Assembly: GCF_001649575.2 (NCBI RefSeq)
Contig: NC_051445.1
Span: 5,943,289-6,007,288, forward strand
Origin: Kryptolebias marmoratus
Lineage: Eukaryota; Chordata; Actinopteri; Cyprinodontiformes; Rivulidae
Direction: 5' to 3'
Length of the DNA: 64,000 nt
In this document: one piece after another, positions 25,996 through 39,500 of the stretch
Layout: every line of letters begins with the position of its first letter
Position numbering within the stretch: the stretch's first letter is position 1
Program-made: the position numbers and the translations under genes
Notes under the pieces: generated by a model
The model's database searches: none
Told to the model about the DNA's origin: nothing
What the model saw: only the letters and a program-made list of their open reading frames with translations

Positions 25996-26319
25996 TTTAT
26001 GAAAATCATAAAGTTCAATCACAGCAAAGCAAAATTCTACAAGCAATGTGTGTTTCTTTAAAAAAAGAGAGTGTGAGAATAAATTATTTTTAATATTCTG
26101 ACACAAAACTGGCTTTTTTTTTACACAAACAAATAGGTGGAGTGGAGGAAGCAAATCTGTGCACATATTTTAACCAAAAATATTATACAAATGCAGCAAT
26201 TTGTTTTTTTAAATATAAAAATTAAGCTATAGTCATTTAAGTTGTATGTCTATGGAAGAGAACATCATACAACTTTTCATAAACACTTTAAAACAGTTGT
26301 CCTGCTGAGTCTGTTTTTA

Positions 26320-26860
26320 GTAGCTAAAGGTAGTATTTCACTGGGCTGCCACAGTTGGAGACTAGTTAGTGACTCAAAATTACAAGAAAAAAAGGGTAAA
26401 TTTTCTATTGCATACTCATCAAGTTCTGAGTTTTTGCAACCAAGTGACCAGCAAGCTGTGTGGCTGTTTTTTGAGCAGCCTATTTTTGAAAATAATGGCC
26501 TACTATTGTGAGCGCGGCTTGCAAAACTGTATTCTAGGCCATGTTCTGCTCACTTTATACCCACCTTGGCAGCTATCCCCAAGTATATAATTTATGATTT
26601 AGATTTTTTATAATATTCATTGTTTACCACCTGGACATTTAGGGCTGTATTCTGTCATAAAGAAAGTTTCTGTGCTGGTGTCAAAATACAGCTCTTGTAC
26701 TCTAATATTTACAGAAACTGAACTGAGAACGGTTCAAGATTCCTGCGGCAACTCTATGACTTTTTGGGGAAAAATCTGTTCACAATTTAAGTGACAAGCC
26801 TGTGAGCCTCTATGACTCCAGCAAGGAAATTGAGAATCCCTGTAAACACGCCTGCTGTTC
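26320..26860 (+). repeat. Dispersed repeat family R3, copy 2
   Basis: Matches copy 1 (GACTAGTTAGTGACTCAAAA, AATAATGGCCTACTATTGTG, CAAAACTGTATTCTAGGCCA, CTTGGCAGCT) and the extension of copy 3 (TTTAAGTGACAAGCCTGTGA, TTGAGAATCCCTGT). Non-coding. Confidence 0.75.
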
Positions 26861-26864
26861 AACA

Positions 26865-29800
26865 ACCAGTCGCCTATTCTTCTACTACATCAGCAGATTC
26901 ACATGATGGCATTCAAACAAAGTAGACCACTTACCAGGCTAATGACAATTATTGTTTGACTTTTTTCACTTAAATTGTGGAAACAATAAGTAGTGTAATC
27001 ACAATCATTTTAGATAATTATGACCATATCGGCACAATATTCAAAATTATTTTCACTGACTTGCAGCTGGGGGGACTTTTTTTTTTTTAAATTATGTTCC
27101 ATCCTTTTATAGAGTTTTAGTTTTTTTTCCATCAGGACAAAGTGAGTGGAAAAACATTATTACACAACTGAAGTTTTAGAAAATGAATGTGCTTCTGTAA
27201 TACAATAATTGCATTATCTTAAAAATGAACAGAAAATGAAATAGTTAACCCTAAATATTTGGATAACAAAATATTGTCAACAAAGCTTTTATAGTTGTGG
27301 CAGCTTTAGAACCGAAATGATAATCAGGAGGTTATGTTTTCAGTAGTTTTTGTTGTTTTTTTTCAGTCTGTAAGTAAAATTACTTTAAACAACAAAAATT
27401 AACAGATTTTGATGAAAATTTCAGGAAATTTTGGGGTCGACACAAGAAACAATTGATTGCATTTTGGTGGTTATCTGGTTGACTGTTGTTTAACGATACT
27501 ATGTCCTTGATGGAGGATTGTGCTCTATGGCTGCTTCTAGTTGGGAAGTGAATCAGGGAGAGAAGAAACATGAATCTCAGCATTGTTCAGGTATCTTTGA
27601 TGAAGGACCGGGGTGGTCCATAAACTGAGGAAATGCAGATGCTGGTCCTGTTTTGTGTATTTAAAGACAGGGACAAAATTAAAAGGTTACATGCTGTTGC
27701 AGGTGTTTTGTATAAATCAGTAAGGCTTGGATTCTATCTGTCCGTGTATTTGTTTGGATGTTTTTCTGTCGATTGCAGCTCATAGAACTGTATTTTTATT
27801 GGAAGGTATTTAGGGAATCTTTTATGTTTAATGTTGCAGAAAATCCCTTCATGTCTAGCAGTTTGTATCATTGCTTATGTGTTTCTTTACTTGCTTGTGT
27901 GTGATTTGTCTAGTGATCCAGCTGGAAAGATAGAGTGTGTGCCGAATGTGTTGACCTGGCTGCCACGTTATGCATCACCTGAGAGTGGAGACTCGGTGAT
28001 GCAGGTTTTAGAATGCAAGGTGCCAATCGAGCTGTGAAGATGGGAATTGAGTAGGGAAATGGGAATATCTCCCACCTGGATTGTATTCTTCGCAATGCTG
28101 TTTGGAGCATTCAGTGTATGCATACATCATTCGTTCTATCAAAACAAGTGTATGGGTGTGCGCTGTGTGTGTGTTTGTGTGCGTGTGTCCTTGTGTTACA
28201 TTATATAATAGAGAGCATCTTTTCTTTATGTGTGTGCCTGTAATTGCATATGTGGGGAGTATTTATGACAGCATGTCACATATACCCCCTCCCACCCACA
28301 CACACACGCACACCCACCCCTGCAAAGGCACACACACACACACGCCCCAAGCCCTGGAACTGAATTAAATTAACCCAAATAAAGCCTGGTGCGTGCAGCA
28401 CAGAACAGCTAAAAGCTTGAGCTGAAAACTGAGAAATGGAGAGGAAGCACAAGCGCAGTAAAGCAAGGCAACATTATTCTGCAGCTAATAAAAGAAAAAA
28501 TAAACATATAAACAAAAGCTTGCAAGAGTTTTCCAACGCTGAGCATATAGCAGCTAATGTGTCAGGCCCCTCCTTTAAGGTTTTCAGGGATGGAGCCAGT
28601 TCTCAGATCTTTGGCCGGCCTAGATAGCACAGCAGCAGCGGCGGCAGCAGCAGCAGCACCCATTAATGCGATTACAGCTTTTAGTCAGAGATTTTCAGGG
28701 CCAATTTTCTTCTGAGGCGTCATTAGTTTGTCCTCTTTTCTTTTTCCTCTTTTTGTATGTCAGCAAACAAACGTACACATTCACACCCAGCATCTGTCAA
28801 GAGTATGCCGTATAGCACACAAAAATTCTTATACACAAGAATCAGAAAAGCCTGTTTCATCCATAGAGTAAAGCCAAACCCAGTTTATATGTACAACGTA
28901 GACAAAGCAGCCATTTAATCGCCCCATAAAATCCATCCATGGTTTATTATTATTATTATCACCAGGACAGTGGTGAAATGAGCAGAGGGAAAAGAAAATC
29001 CTCTTGCTAGTTGGTCTTCAGTTTTTCGTTGTGATTATTGGTCTTTAATCACCACCCTCCCTCCTCACGTCCGACCTGTGCACACACACTTTTACACACC
29101 CTCAGACAACACTTGCACCATAGCAACAAAATTATTGTTACTCGGCACCCCTGCGTTTATAATGATTTTGTCTTGGAGGGTATCTGTTGTTGCTCTCTAT
29201 TTGTTCTAATGCCAAGTTATTGGGTTTTTGCAAAGAAAAGGAAAGCATGAAAACAGGCCCGGTTAGTCTTTGTTTAAAAACGTTAAGTTATTTTTTAGTG
29301 TAGTTGGCAGGACTTTCTGCAATTTAAGACCCTTTTGATTAGTAATGCATGATGGGGATTATAAAATGGAAGCTTCTCTCATTATTCTTTGCAATCAATT
29401 CGTGATTCCTCTAAAGACCCTTCTCTAATTTAAAACCCACATTTCTCATCTACTTAGTGGCGTATTGCCATCACTTTTGGCTTTCATCTCCTCACAGGTT
29501 CTCATATGCCATGCTTAACATGCCTCTGACTTTGCACATCTGCTTAACAAACCTTGAGGTGGTTCTCAGCACCTGAGTGCAGCAGCTTCATTTCATAAAG
29601 TCACCATTTATTAAACCTCAAGGCTAGGCATGAGCAAAAGCCTATTGAGATATTGAGGTCATCCTGCAGGAGGAGGGAAGAAAAGATTCTCAAAGACTGA
29701 GGGAGGGCACAAGCTGGGGTGGTATCTGGTGTCATGTTGTGTTTTAGCAGAGGTAAGATGGAAAGAGCCACCTGTCCAACTGGAACAGCCTGCTTTAGAA

Positions 29801-30423
29801 TGCAATATCACTGTCTGCATATGAGATATTTGGTGCTCATTGTTTGCAGTCAAACCAATTTTACAAAAGTGAAACCCAACTATTTAACTTTTTTTTTCTT
29901 AAACTAAGCATGGCAGACACTCGCAGATGCCAAGTTTGTTTTTCCCCTTCAGCTAATGGTTTTCCGAATGTGTTTGTTCTTGTGTGAGTTTGTGATACAG
30001 TATGTGTTTATGCTTTTGTACTCCTTAGTCCTGTGTGTGTGTGTATTGGTAGGCAGGATGAGCATCCCTTCTGTTACCGTTGCTGTCCCTTCATTTCACG
30101 CTCCGGCTGCTCCGTGTGAATCCTCTTCCCTTGGCTCATTATCAGTGCTGTTCAATGAATGTGCATCCCACCAGAATGCAGGCTAAAACCGAATTATTAT
30201 TCCAGTATGGGGGTCAGTGCAGACGTTGTGGCTCTTTTGTTTTGTATATTTATTATTTTTCCTTTAGAAATAAGTAAGCAGAATGCAGGACACATCCACT
30301 CCACAAATTACTTGTTGAGGTGGTGGATCTTCAAGCACCTGAGCTGAGATTGATGAGCACCAGTGGAGCGTCTAGTGTCGTTATTGGATGCTCATTGCAC
30401 TCTTCTCTCATTTTTCTTGACAG
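26865..30423. other. Gene-free stretch ending at the first visible iglon5 exon
   Basis: No exon supported. Includes TG/CA-rich stretches (about 28160-28185 and 28299-28345), an interrupted CAG/CGG run at 28629-28659, and directly after it a TAAT-rich non-repetitive stretch (28660-28735) that may be a conserved element. Confidence 0.5.
28629..28659 (+). repeat. Interrupted CAG/CGG trinucleotide run
   Basis: About ten units of CAG with two CGG interruptions, not in a supported frame. Confidence 0.8.
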
Positions 30424-30502
30424 GGTCCAGTGTGCGCGGGGCAGAATTCGGACTCCTGCCGGACAATATTACAGTGTTGGAAGGCGACAGTGTCACTTTA
30501 AG
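30424..30502 (+). CDS. iglon5: iglon5 exon: start of Ig1
   Basis: The acceptor follows TTTTTCTTGACAG and the donor is AAG|GTAACT. The exon enters in phase 1 (GG completes a Gly codon) and leaves with AG of an Arg codon. It encodes SSVRGAEF...[13 protein letters not shown], the A and B strands of the first Ig domain, with an NIT glycosylation sequon. The first Ig cysteine lies in the next exon, so an intron interrupts this domain. The missing upstream exon must end in phase 1 and carry the signal peptide. Confidence 0.88.
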
Positions 30503-33500
30503 GTAACTCTTGATTTTACACCTGCACCAACTGATTAAAACATGAAAAACATGTTTGCCCTTCCACCACCTGTCATGCAGATTTAATTGCCAATTTTGTG
30601 TCTCATAACTTCAATTAGGCATCCCACTATGTGCCATACTTTTTCAGCTCTGTCCTAGCTAACTTAATAAGAACTGTCAAATGTTAATAGAGTCATACAG
30701 TCTTTGTGCAATAACCTTGCCTTAGATGTAACAACAATGCTGGTCAGCTCAGTGGGTGGATCTCCTCTCTGTTCAACCACACCTACCCAACTGAGTGATA
30801 AAGTAGAAATCACAGCTTTTGCTGGCTCCCAACCAAGCAAAGAAAAGGCCAACTTGCTTCTTTTTACTCCTGCATGTGACCTGGCTTGGCAGTACACTCA
30901 GCATAGCAAGAAAAAAAGTACAAGTCAACACTTCTCATGTCACCTTTAAGCCTACACCTCTGCAACAAATATGAACAAATTTAGTTTTTTGTTACCTGTT
31001 TTAAACTTGAAAGAAGAGTAAACATTGCACTATGTTATTCTGAAGCCAAGAACAAATCTGTCAATAGTTGTCAGCATCAGCAAGTCTCTATCGAAGCTGG
31101 AAATCAAAGAACCAGAATCTATATTGTCATCAAGACGTGTAGCCTGAAGCTGTTTTATTGATGCTGTGATGTTGTGAGTTATTTAGCAGTTTTGACACAT
31201 AAGTCCACATAAGCCCAGACTTATAAATGATTAAATCTATTTTCTAAATGTGACTTTTTTTTTCATTACAAACTCAGGGTATGATGTTTTGCAGCAGCAT
31301 ATCTGAGTGTAAATTGGAGTTGCAAAGATCACTTATTTTAAAGGTTAATTTGTGATAACAGTTTTTAGACAAAATATGTGGTCTGTGTTGGTCAGTGCAT
31401 AGCTGTCAAACAAAAGACTAAACAGCTTTATAAATAAACTTAATTTTAATATAAAATCACTATTACCCAAGTGGCAGAACTACTTTTTTAATGAGACAAT
31501 GCTGTTGTGTTGGCTTTGATGCGGGCCATTAAGATGAGGCCCATTTGATGTTATTATGATACTCATTTCCTGTGGGCTTGCAGTACTGGAGCAACGGCAT
31601 CAGCGCACAAGTGATTAAATTTAAAAATAGATTATTAGGCCATACGTACACAGATAATAAATTTTTATGGAGGGAATTCTCACTAGATTGTTTCTCTGTT
31701 ACCATTAACTAATAACCGACAACTAATCCTAATCAATACAGTAAAGAGCATTTTGTTTTGAACTCGTGTGTCGACCGGAACATAAGCTCAGTGCTTTAGA
31801 GACATCCAGTCTCACTTGCTTTATGGCTGTTATGCGTTGTTGAGTCACTGCTACTGACTTGGCAAATGATCCCCCTCAGAGATATTTATCCAGGTCGTAT
31901 CAGGTAAACATGAGGACTTCAAAAGCGTCTTGTCTTACTGGTTGAAGCTGGTTAAGGACATCTAGTGGCCAAGTCAAGCAGTAGATGTCACACCTTAGGC
32001 AGACATTTCATGTCTTGCTCTGAGTCAGAACAAAACAAAAGTAAATTACAGTGTTTCAGCACACCATGGCATTTTACTTTTCATTGTTTGACAGATTTTT
32101 CAATTTGTTGCTAACTATAATTTACATACAAACAGCCAGACATGAATTGCAGACCGAATTTATTTTCAAAGTTTGCTTGCAGACAAAACAATTTACCAAG
32201 CTGTGAAAAATGGTATATGACCACTTTTCATTCAGCATGTTGTTGCTCACAAGCTGTTTCCTTGTTTGACTGAGTTCAGCCAAATGTTTTATATTTTGAC
32301 CCACTTTCTCCAGCCGAGTAGCAGGAATCGTCAAGTAAAAAAGTTTGCTCGGCTTTATTACCCAAGGGTTTGCCGACAAATAAACAAGAAGACAGCTAAA
32401 AGTTTGTTTGGAGAGACAGAGAAATGCAGATTCAGCACAGAGGGTCACTGAATGGCTTGATGAGAATGATAATGAGGCAAATCATGTTCTGTTGCCTTTG
32501 CAGTCACAGCGTTTCTTTCTAAATGAACAGAGAGCACTCACTAATTCTTATCAAAAACACCAAGAGAGAGAATATTTTTAGAATAATAGAGGTCTGTTCC
32601 TTCACTGAGCTTGAATCATTTTGTGTAAAACCTTTTCAAATTGCTGGCTGAAACATTAAATTTTCCTCTTATATGTTATCTATTTTTATAAATGTACAAC
32701 GTATCTGTCCCTGAATGTAATTAAAGGTGTTGATCTATATTTAATGATTCGCAGAAATCTTTAAAGGTCTTTTTAATGTGATTTGCCATGTTAAGGTAAA
32801 GTTGACAATATCCTTCCACATTTCAAGTAAAATACTTATTTATTATTAGTAAAACACCTTAAACAAATGGTTGGGTGCCCTCCATGATAACTACTGAACA
32901 CCAGCTCTTGAAAGTATTTCTTCTGTTCCTGTTTGAGAATTTCTGCCGTTTTCCTCCTCCTAAAGCCCTCTGCTTTGTGAAATTTTCTGGCCATCTTTCA
33001 TGAACTGTTCCTTTGAGATCTGTTTGCAGATTTTCAGTGACATTTAGACAGGTAAACTGTGAGGGCCATCTTTAACTTATGCTTCTTTTGGAAGTTTTTA
33101 AAAATAAATAAATGTAGATGTGTTAAGCCTCACTGTCTCTCTGTAGAAGCCATCTGTTTTCTTTATCTTTATTTTATTTAAACAAACTCTCTGCTTTTAC
33201 AATTTGCTTATTAGGATTTGAATGCATTCTTGCATGCACCTTAGTTTTACCCCCACTAGTTTCATAAATTGACATTTCTTAGTTACACTGTAAAAAGAAG
33301 AAAAAAGTATCAGAAACCTTTTGCTGTTTTCTTATTGCCTCATGCTTTTTGGCTTTGTGCTTATTAATCATTTTAATTTCAGAACTGCTTTGATGATTCA
33401 GTGGCTAGTGGTTAGAAGGTTTTGATGAGTGTTTTTAAAGCTTTGGCACTTGCAATGCTTAATCATTTTTAATAACTCTGCACAGCCCGTATATATCTAA

Positions 33501-36500
33501 CAAGTAAATAAAGATCAAAGATTTAGTAAAAATTGCCTGAGAGTTTAAATTCCTTGGGATGCTCAAACTTCTGAATGATGAACCTATTTAATTTTACACA
33601 AAATTGTACCAAACAAAGGTAACAGCTTAATGTTTTGTATTTATCTGATTGTACTGAAGAGCAACTTTTATTCATTTAACTATTGGCAATACATGTTTAA
33701 CATATCTGATAAAAATGAACTCTTTGTCAAATAATAATGATGCCCTAGAAAACCATCCATTAACTTGTAAAGTAAAACAGACAATTTCACCTGTTAAACA
33801 TTTTCTGTCTTCTCACAGATGTCGGATCGACGAGGAGGTGACCCACAAAGCCTGGTTGAACCGCTCTAATATCCTTTTCACTGGAACAGATAAGTGGTCG
33901 CTGGACAAGCGCGTGACGCTGCTCAACAGCAACAACAGCGATTTCTCCATTCACATCGAGAAGGTGCAAATAACAGATGAGGGACCCTACACCTGCACCT
34001 TCCAGGCCAATAACAAACCTCGCATTGCCCACGTCTACCTCATCGTTCAAGGTCAGAACTGCACTTCATTATGGCTGCTTATTCCAATCTGTACACTTAA
34101 ATGATTAGCTATACCTAGTCTACCTATGAGTCTGTAAACTCATTTGGCATTGTAGTTTAAACAAAAATAAATATGTACATACAATGTTGTGCAAAAGTTT
34201 TAAGCCAGAGTTGATTTCTTTAAATTTTACTGTGTTCATGTGACTTTCAAAAAGCTGTACTTCCTTGTAATCTTTTAAAGGGATTTTGATCCATAGCTCT
34301 TCAGGCTTTCTGAAGGTCTTTAAAAGTTATTTTTTTGGACTTTGGCTCCTTTTGCAGTCATTTTCTGTCCAGTTGGTGTACCTGATAGCATATTGTGGAG
34401 TGTGTATGCTTAAAAAAGAAAGTGGAAAAATAGGGGACAAAAAGTGTCAGGCACATGAGAGACCTGAGAGATGCACCATCCTTCAGTTGATCATCTACTC
34501 AGTGCCAACTTTTCAGCTAATAGCTTTTTGAAAATAACTTTGTTTATCCCAAAATACTATTTAATGTGTGAAACTTGGTTATCTTTGATGTTTTTTACAG
34601 ATTCAAGTAAAGAAATGAGAACAGATTTTGTGTAACAAGCTACTCAACAAGCCATTTGTGACAAAGTGGGTAAAGAGACCCTTAAAGATTGGTTCTTTGC
34701 AAAGTTGCTTGTTATGGTCAACTCTGGTTCATTCCTTGATTTTAAAAAGCTTTTTATTCCTGAGTGATGCATAGGTCAGAGTTAAAAGGTTTAACAGACA
34801 AATAAAAAAACATTTCTCTGAAAATGATCAAGTACTGGCAAAATTAGTGTAAGAGCAGAAAAAAGGTTACTCACAAAAAACTTTAATAAACCTTCAGAAA
34901 GCCTGAATCACTATTGATCAAAACCTTTTTTCAAAAGATTATAAGAAAGTCTGTCTGCTTGGAAACAAAAATGAAAGAAATCAGGGATGAATCAAACTTT
35001 TGCACAGTACTGTATATTTTGTTAGATGATTTATGTTAGCTTTTTAACATGATTTTTTAATATTTAAGACCGGTATTTAAGATTACAGCTAGAGAAATCT
35101 TAGTGGGCTTGTATGTGCAGGTACTGAAAGGAAAGTGGTGAAAGCAGGTGGAAGAACAGCTGAGCCTTTTTTTTTCTTTTCCACGTTTGCTAAATTTACA
35201 TTGTCGGTAAACAGAAAATTTAGACAGATTCAGTGGATGGGAATGTGCTTTGAGTGGATGAAGAACACAGGAGGCTGTCCAACTGTCTGACTAAATACAG
35301 TAACTGACAGTGCAGGATCACGACTGGGGCTCAGTCATCAAGTCAGCAGCTGAGTGAGTGAAAGTCTGGATGATCTTGAGTGACACAATGTATTGATGCC
35401 AGACTGCCATGAGGATGGTGCTCAGAGCCTATATGTGTCCATTTTTGGCATATAGTGTGCTGTGTAGCGTAAAGTAAAGTTACACATCCAGCAGAATGAA
35501 TTCAACAGTTTTTTACTAGCTTTATTTGTTACAAATTTAAAAAAAAATAAAACATGAAAGCTGGCTTAAATGTATCAGTATCAGTCATTTTACTAACAGA
35601 GATTTCAAAACACATTTATCTGCAGAATGCAAAGCTTATAAATGACCATACCCTCCCAATCTCACACACACAGTTCTAAGTTGACTGCATCTGAAGCTTG
35701 ATAGTACACAAAATAATTATACCCTGAAGTCATTGCATCAAGCAGAAGCAGCACTCCAATCTGTGCTTTATCACTACAAGTCTTCAACTCCAGCAAGACA
35801 TACAAAAAGGATCTTCGGTTGATTTCGTGCAGAAAGCAATCTCAGAGCCAAGCTCATTAAAACAATGATAATAGGTCATTTAAATTCAAGGGCCATCATG
35901 TTATCAAAGTAACTGCACGCATACTGCACTAGCACTTTAAGTTTGGGGCAAAATGGTGCTCAGGGGTGGTCATTTGCTTAAAATAAATACATGAAAAAAT
36001 TCCTTCAACTTTGACAATTGTTTTTTTTTCTGTTAAGATCAAATTAGAGTAGATGTTAAAAGGACAACATGTTGATGCTCATTTGCACCAGTTAATAATT
36101 TAGTGCATTTAAGTAGACGGTCAACTATATTGTTGCACACTTCAGTGAGCACTGAGACTCAGATCATTAATCAGATGATTGCCTGTCTGTCTTAAATGCA
36201 GAGACCTTAACACCTTAATAAACTGGAAGGCTAAAGCTTATCAATAATTTATGATATGATAAGGTGATTTTGAGGTCAGAATTTAATGGGAAAATCTTGT
36301 TTTTCAGTGCCAGCAAGAATCGTAAACATCTCAAAGAATGTGTCGGTGAACGAGGGGGAGAATGTAAACCTTTATTGTTTGGCAGTCGGTCGGCCTGAGC
36401 CCACCGTCACCTGGAAAGACCAGAAATGTAAGCCACCCCTTCTTGTTTGCTTCTCTTCTGATCCAGAGATTTCTTGTTCACACCTTTATCTTTATCTCCC

Positions 36501-39500
36501 TGTCTATATACATCCATCCCTGCCTGTTAAAGTCTTTACTTTTGTTCCTCCAGCCTGCAGCCTCATCAGCATTCAGCTTATGTCCACATCTTTATCCTCC
36601 GTTCCTGTGTCATCATTCTTAAATCCAGCTATTTAGTCTGTCTTCATCTTAAACTCATGCTCTCAAATTTCCCCGTGTCTCAATGTTTTGTCCCAAATAG
36701 CCAACCATTATACGTTATTATCCCCACAGCACCACCCATAATCGTCAGCATCTGTCCTCATTCACCCTGTCAACCAGTGTCACTGTGCCACCAGCCACTT
36801 TTAGCATTAAGTCAGCCAGTTTTTGCTTCTGTCAGTGTTAGAAATCAAGGAGGTCCATGGTGGTCTGAAAGCAGTCAGCTCCATTTGATATGATCAGTGT
36901 AGAATTTATTGCCCACTGCCAGGCAAGGCAGGCATTCATGTAACTGTCCGTGCCTAACTATGTGTTCATGTGACTGTTTGTTAGCAAAATATAACATGGA
37001 GTGCTATATTCCCTTCCCTTAAGTAATGTATGCATAGTATTTTTTTTTTATTTTGTTCGAATAAGGCTGTGTTTTGCACATTGTCTAGGACAGAAAAAGG
37101 CTTGTTATTTTAGAAAGATCAGTGCAAAGAAAGTCCCTGTCTCCAAAGTCTGAGTTAAAACATTTTGTATCATGCAGTGTACTGAATGACTTTTAGTTTG
37201 ACTATAGCAGCAGCAACACAGATGAAAGGCAGCAGCAAGACAGCAATAATAAATAGGTCATTGTGAACATCTACTCAACAGGCTGTAATTATACTGTTAG
37301 GCCAATAAATGAACAAACGACTGTACTGCTGTACTTACAGGCAGCTCTGGGTTTGCTCAAAGGTCTGTTCCCCCTCCTCTCTTGTGTTTGTCCCCGTGTT
37401 TGCCAGCACATATTGTCCTTCTCTGCACAGTTGTTGTTTGTGATGCTACACAATATAGTACTGTACCTCAGGCGGGGACAAGCCCAGTGGAGATCACACA
37501 CACCCACAGAAACACAAAAGCAGCATACAGGAGAAAAGGGAGGCATGCATCACTGCACACCTGCAACAAACACATACATAGACACAACTTTACATCACAA
37601 ACTCTGTGCAGTTGTCCTTTCGTGAAAGCCTACAGCATTTCTCCTCTGTCAGCAGTAATCCTCCCTCTCTAGCCGCCCCCACCATCTCACACTGCTTGCC
37701 TCCCCTACCCTACCCCCTCATAACCCCTCAGCGAGCAGAGAATGAGATAGGGCCCACATTGCTATTCCATGAGAGTCTCTGCAACCAAGCCATCAGTTGC
37801 AGTAGACCAGGGGCGCTGGAGATAGGAGGGGTCTGTTGAGCCCAAAGAAACAGCAAGAAGCTGCTGGCCATCTGTCCCCATTACTCAGAGACTGCAGAAA
37901 AAAACTGCAGGGAGGGCGAGAAGAGAGGAGTGTAAGTTAGGTGGAAAGTGTATGGGGGGGAGGGTGAGTTGTTGTACCAGGTAGTTGGAGATTAGAAAAA
38001 GGCAGAGCACCTCAGAGGTCAAAGGGACCTGCCAAAAGTCTCTGACTCCTCTGCAATATGTCTGCAGTTACCCGAGACCTTACTTACATGGAATAGTGTT
38101 ACTGTTCTGCTCTGTTATTTGTAGGTGCCACCTCCTTCATCTTTACCACAGCACAGACAGCATATACCTCACACATTCTCTCACCATATCATCCATCCTT
38201 TGACCAACAGAGCAACAAACAGTTTTTTTGGTCTCATAAAGTTAAATATACCAGTGCAGCACAGGCTTATCATTTGACATGCCATCTTTTAAAACAGACA
38301 CATGCAGACTTTACATGACTAAATGCCGGTGGCAGCAGAGGAGGAGGAGGTATGTGCTTTTGTAACAAAGTAAAATTCAGTAAAAAGAAAAAAAGACATT
38401 GATCAGCTATAACATTAAAATCCCTTGCCAAACATTGAACGGGTCACTAGTAGCTCTGACCACTCAGGCAATGGAAAAAGAACATTGCATGTTACAGATA
38501 TGTAAGCAAAAGATTTTTTAGTCCAGTACTGGTTAACTGGCAGCCCCTTGGCCATATCTGGTCAATGAGTTCATTCCTCTCAGTCTGCAAAGTAATAAAT
38601 TATTAATAAATTATTTACAATATGATACTAGAATCAGTTGTATGTCAGCTCAGAAAAGGTTAATGACAGCAGTGCCCTTGGCCAATCAAAGTGCTCACTC
38701 ATGGCCCATGATCAGATGCTGAAACACAGCAGTGAGACAACATGCTGAGTGCTTGAAAGCGATGCTGGTCAGCTCTGTACATAAGAGCTTACATGAAATA
38801 TTAAGGGTTGAGTTTCACTAAGGGCAAGCTCATTTTTCCTTCTGCTCTAAGTTAAAGTTGAAAAGTTTTCTGTCAGTTTTTTTTTTCTTTTTTTTGTGCA
38901 ACCCAATGTCATTCTGCTTGGGTGAAAAAAAATTGGGTAGCAATATATAATACAGCCCAGAATGTACCTGGTGCATACCCTCTAAGTATCAGGTGTGTAT
39001 GTACCCTGTGAGTGCAAGGTACATACATACCCAGTAAGTACCAGGTATGTACCAGGCTTATCTAAATTTCATGGTAGAGTCAATAAAACATTCATTAAAA
39101 AGCCCTTAAAACAGAAAAAAATACAGATTTACAAAGTTAAAGTATTTATTATTATTTGTTGTTGTCTAAAAAATGTATTGTTTTTATGAAACAAGACAAG
39201 TCTTATCTTTTCACAATAACAGAATTTTTCATCTAAATTTTAGTATGGCACCATAGATGGGAACAGTGAAGGTGTTTCTTCATGAACTTCTGATTACCTT
39301 CAGGCTGGTTGCTCCTTCTCTGTTTGTTTGTTTGTCTTTAGTTATAAAGCACCTCTGGGTTCCCCCTGGTAACTCTAGTACGTCAATGCACTTTGAACTG
39401 TGCGTAATTTCCTCAGGCAAAGTCTTCTGATGTGCAGACTTATTGAAAGTGTTCATAGAGGGCTCAGACTCTGTGAGAAAGCATTTGATGTTTTAACACT

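Noticed and set aside
29956..30056. Hydrophobic open frame (MVFRMCLFLCEFV) as a missing iglon5 signal-peptide exon
   Set aside because: No donor site in phase 1 follows it, and the hydrophobicity comes from TG-rich sequence.
33715..33818. In-frame ATG upstream of the Ig1 exon
   Set aside because: This is intron sequence read in frame by chance; the acceptor at 33818 and the exon at 30424 complete the IgLON Ig1 domain.
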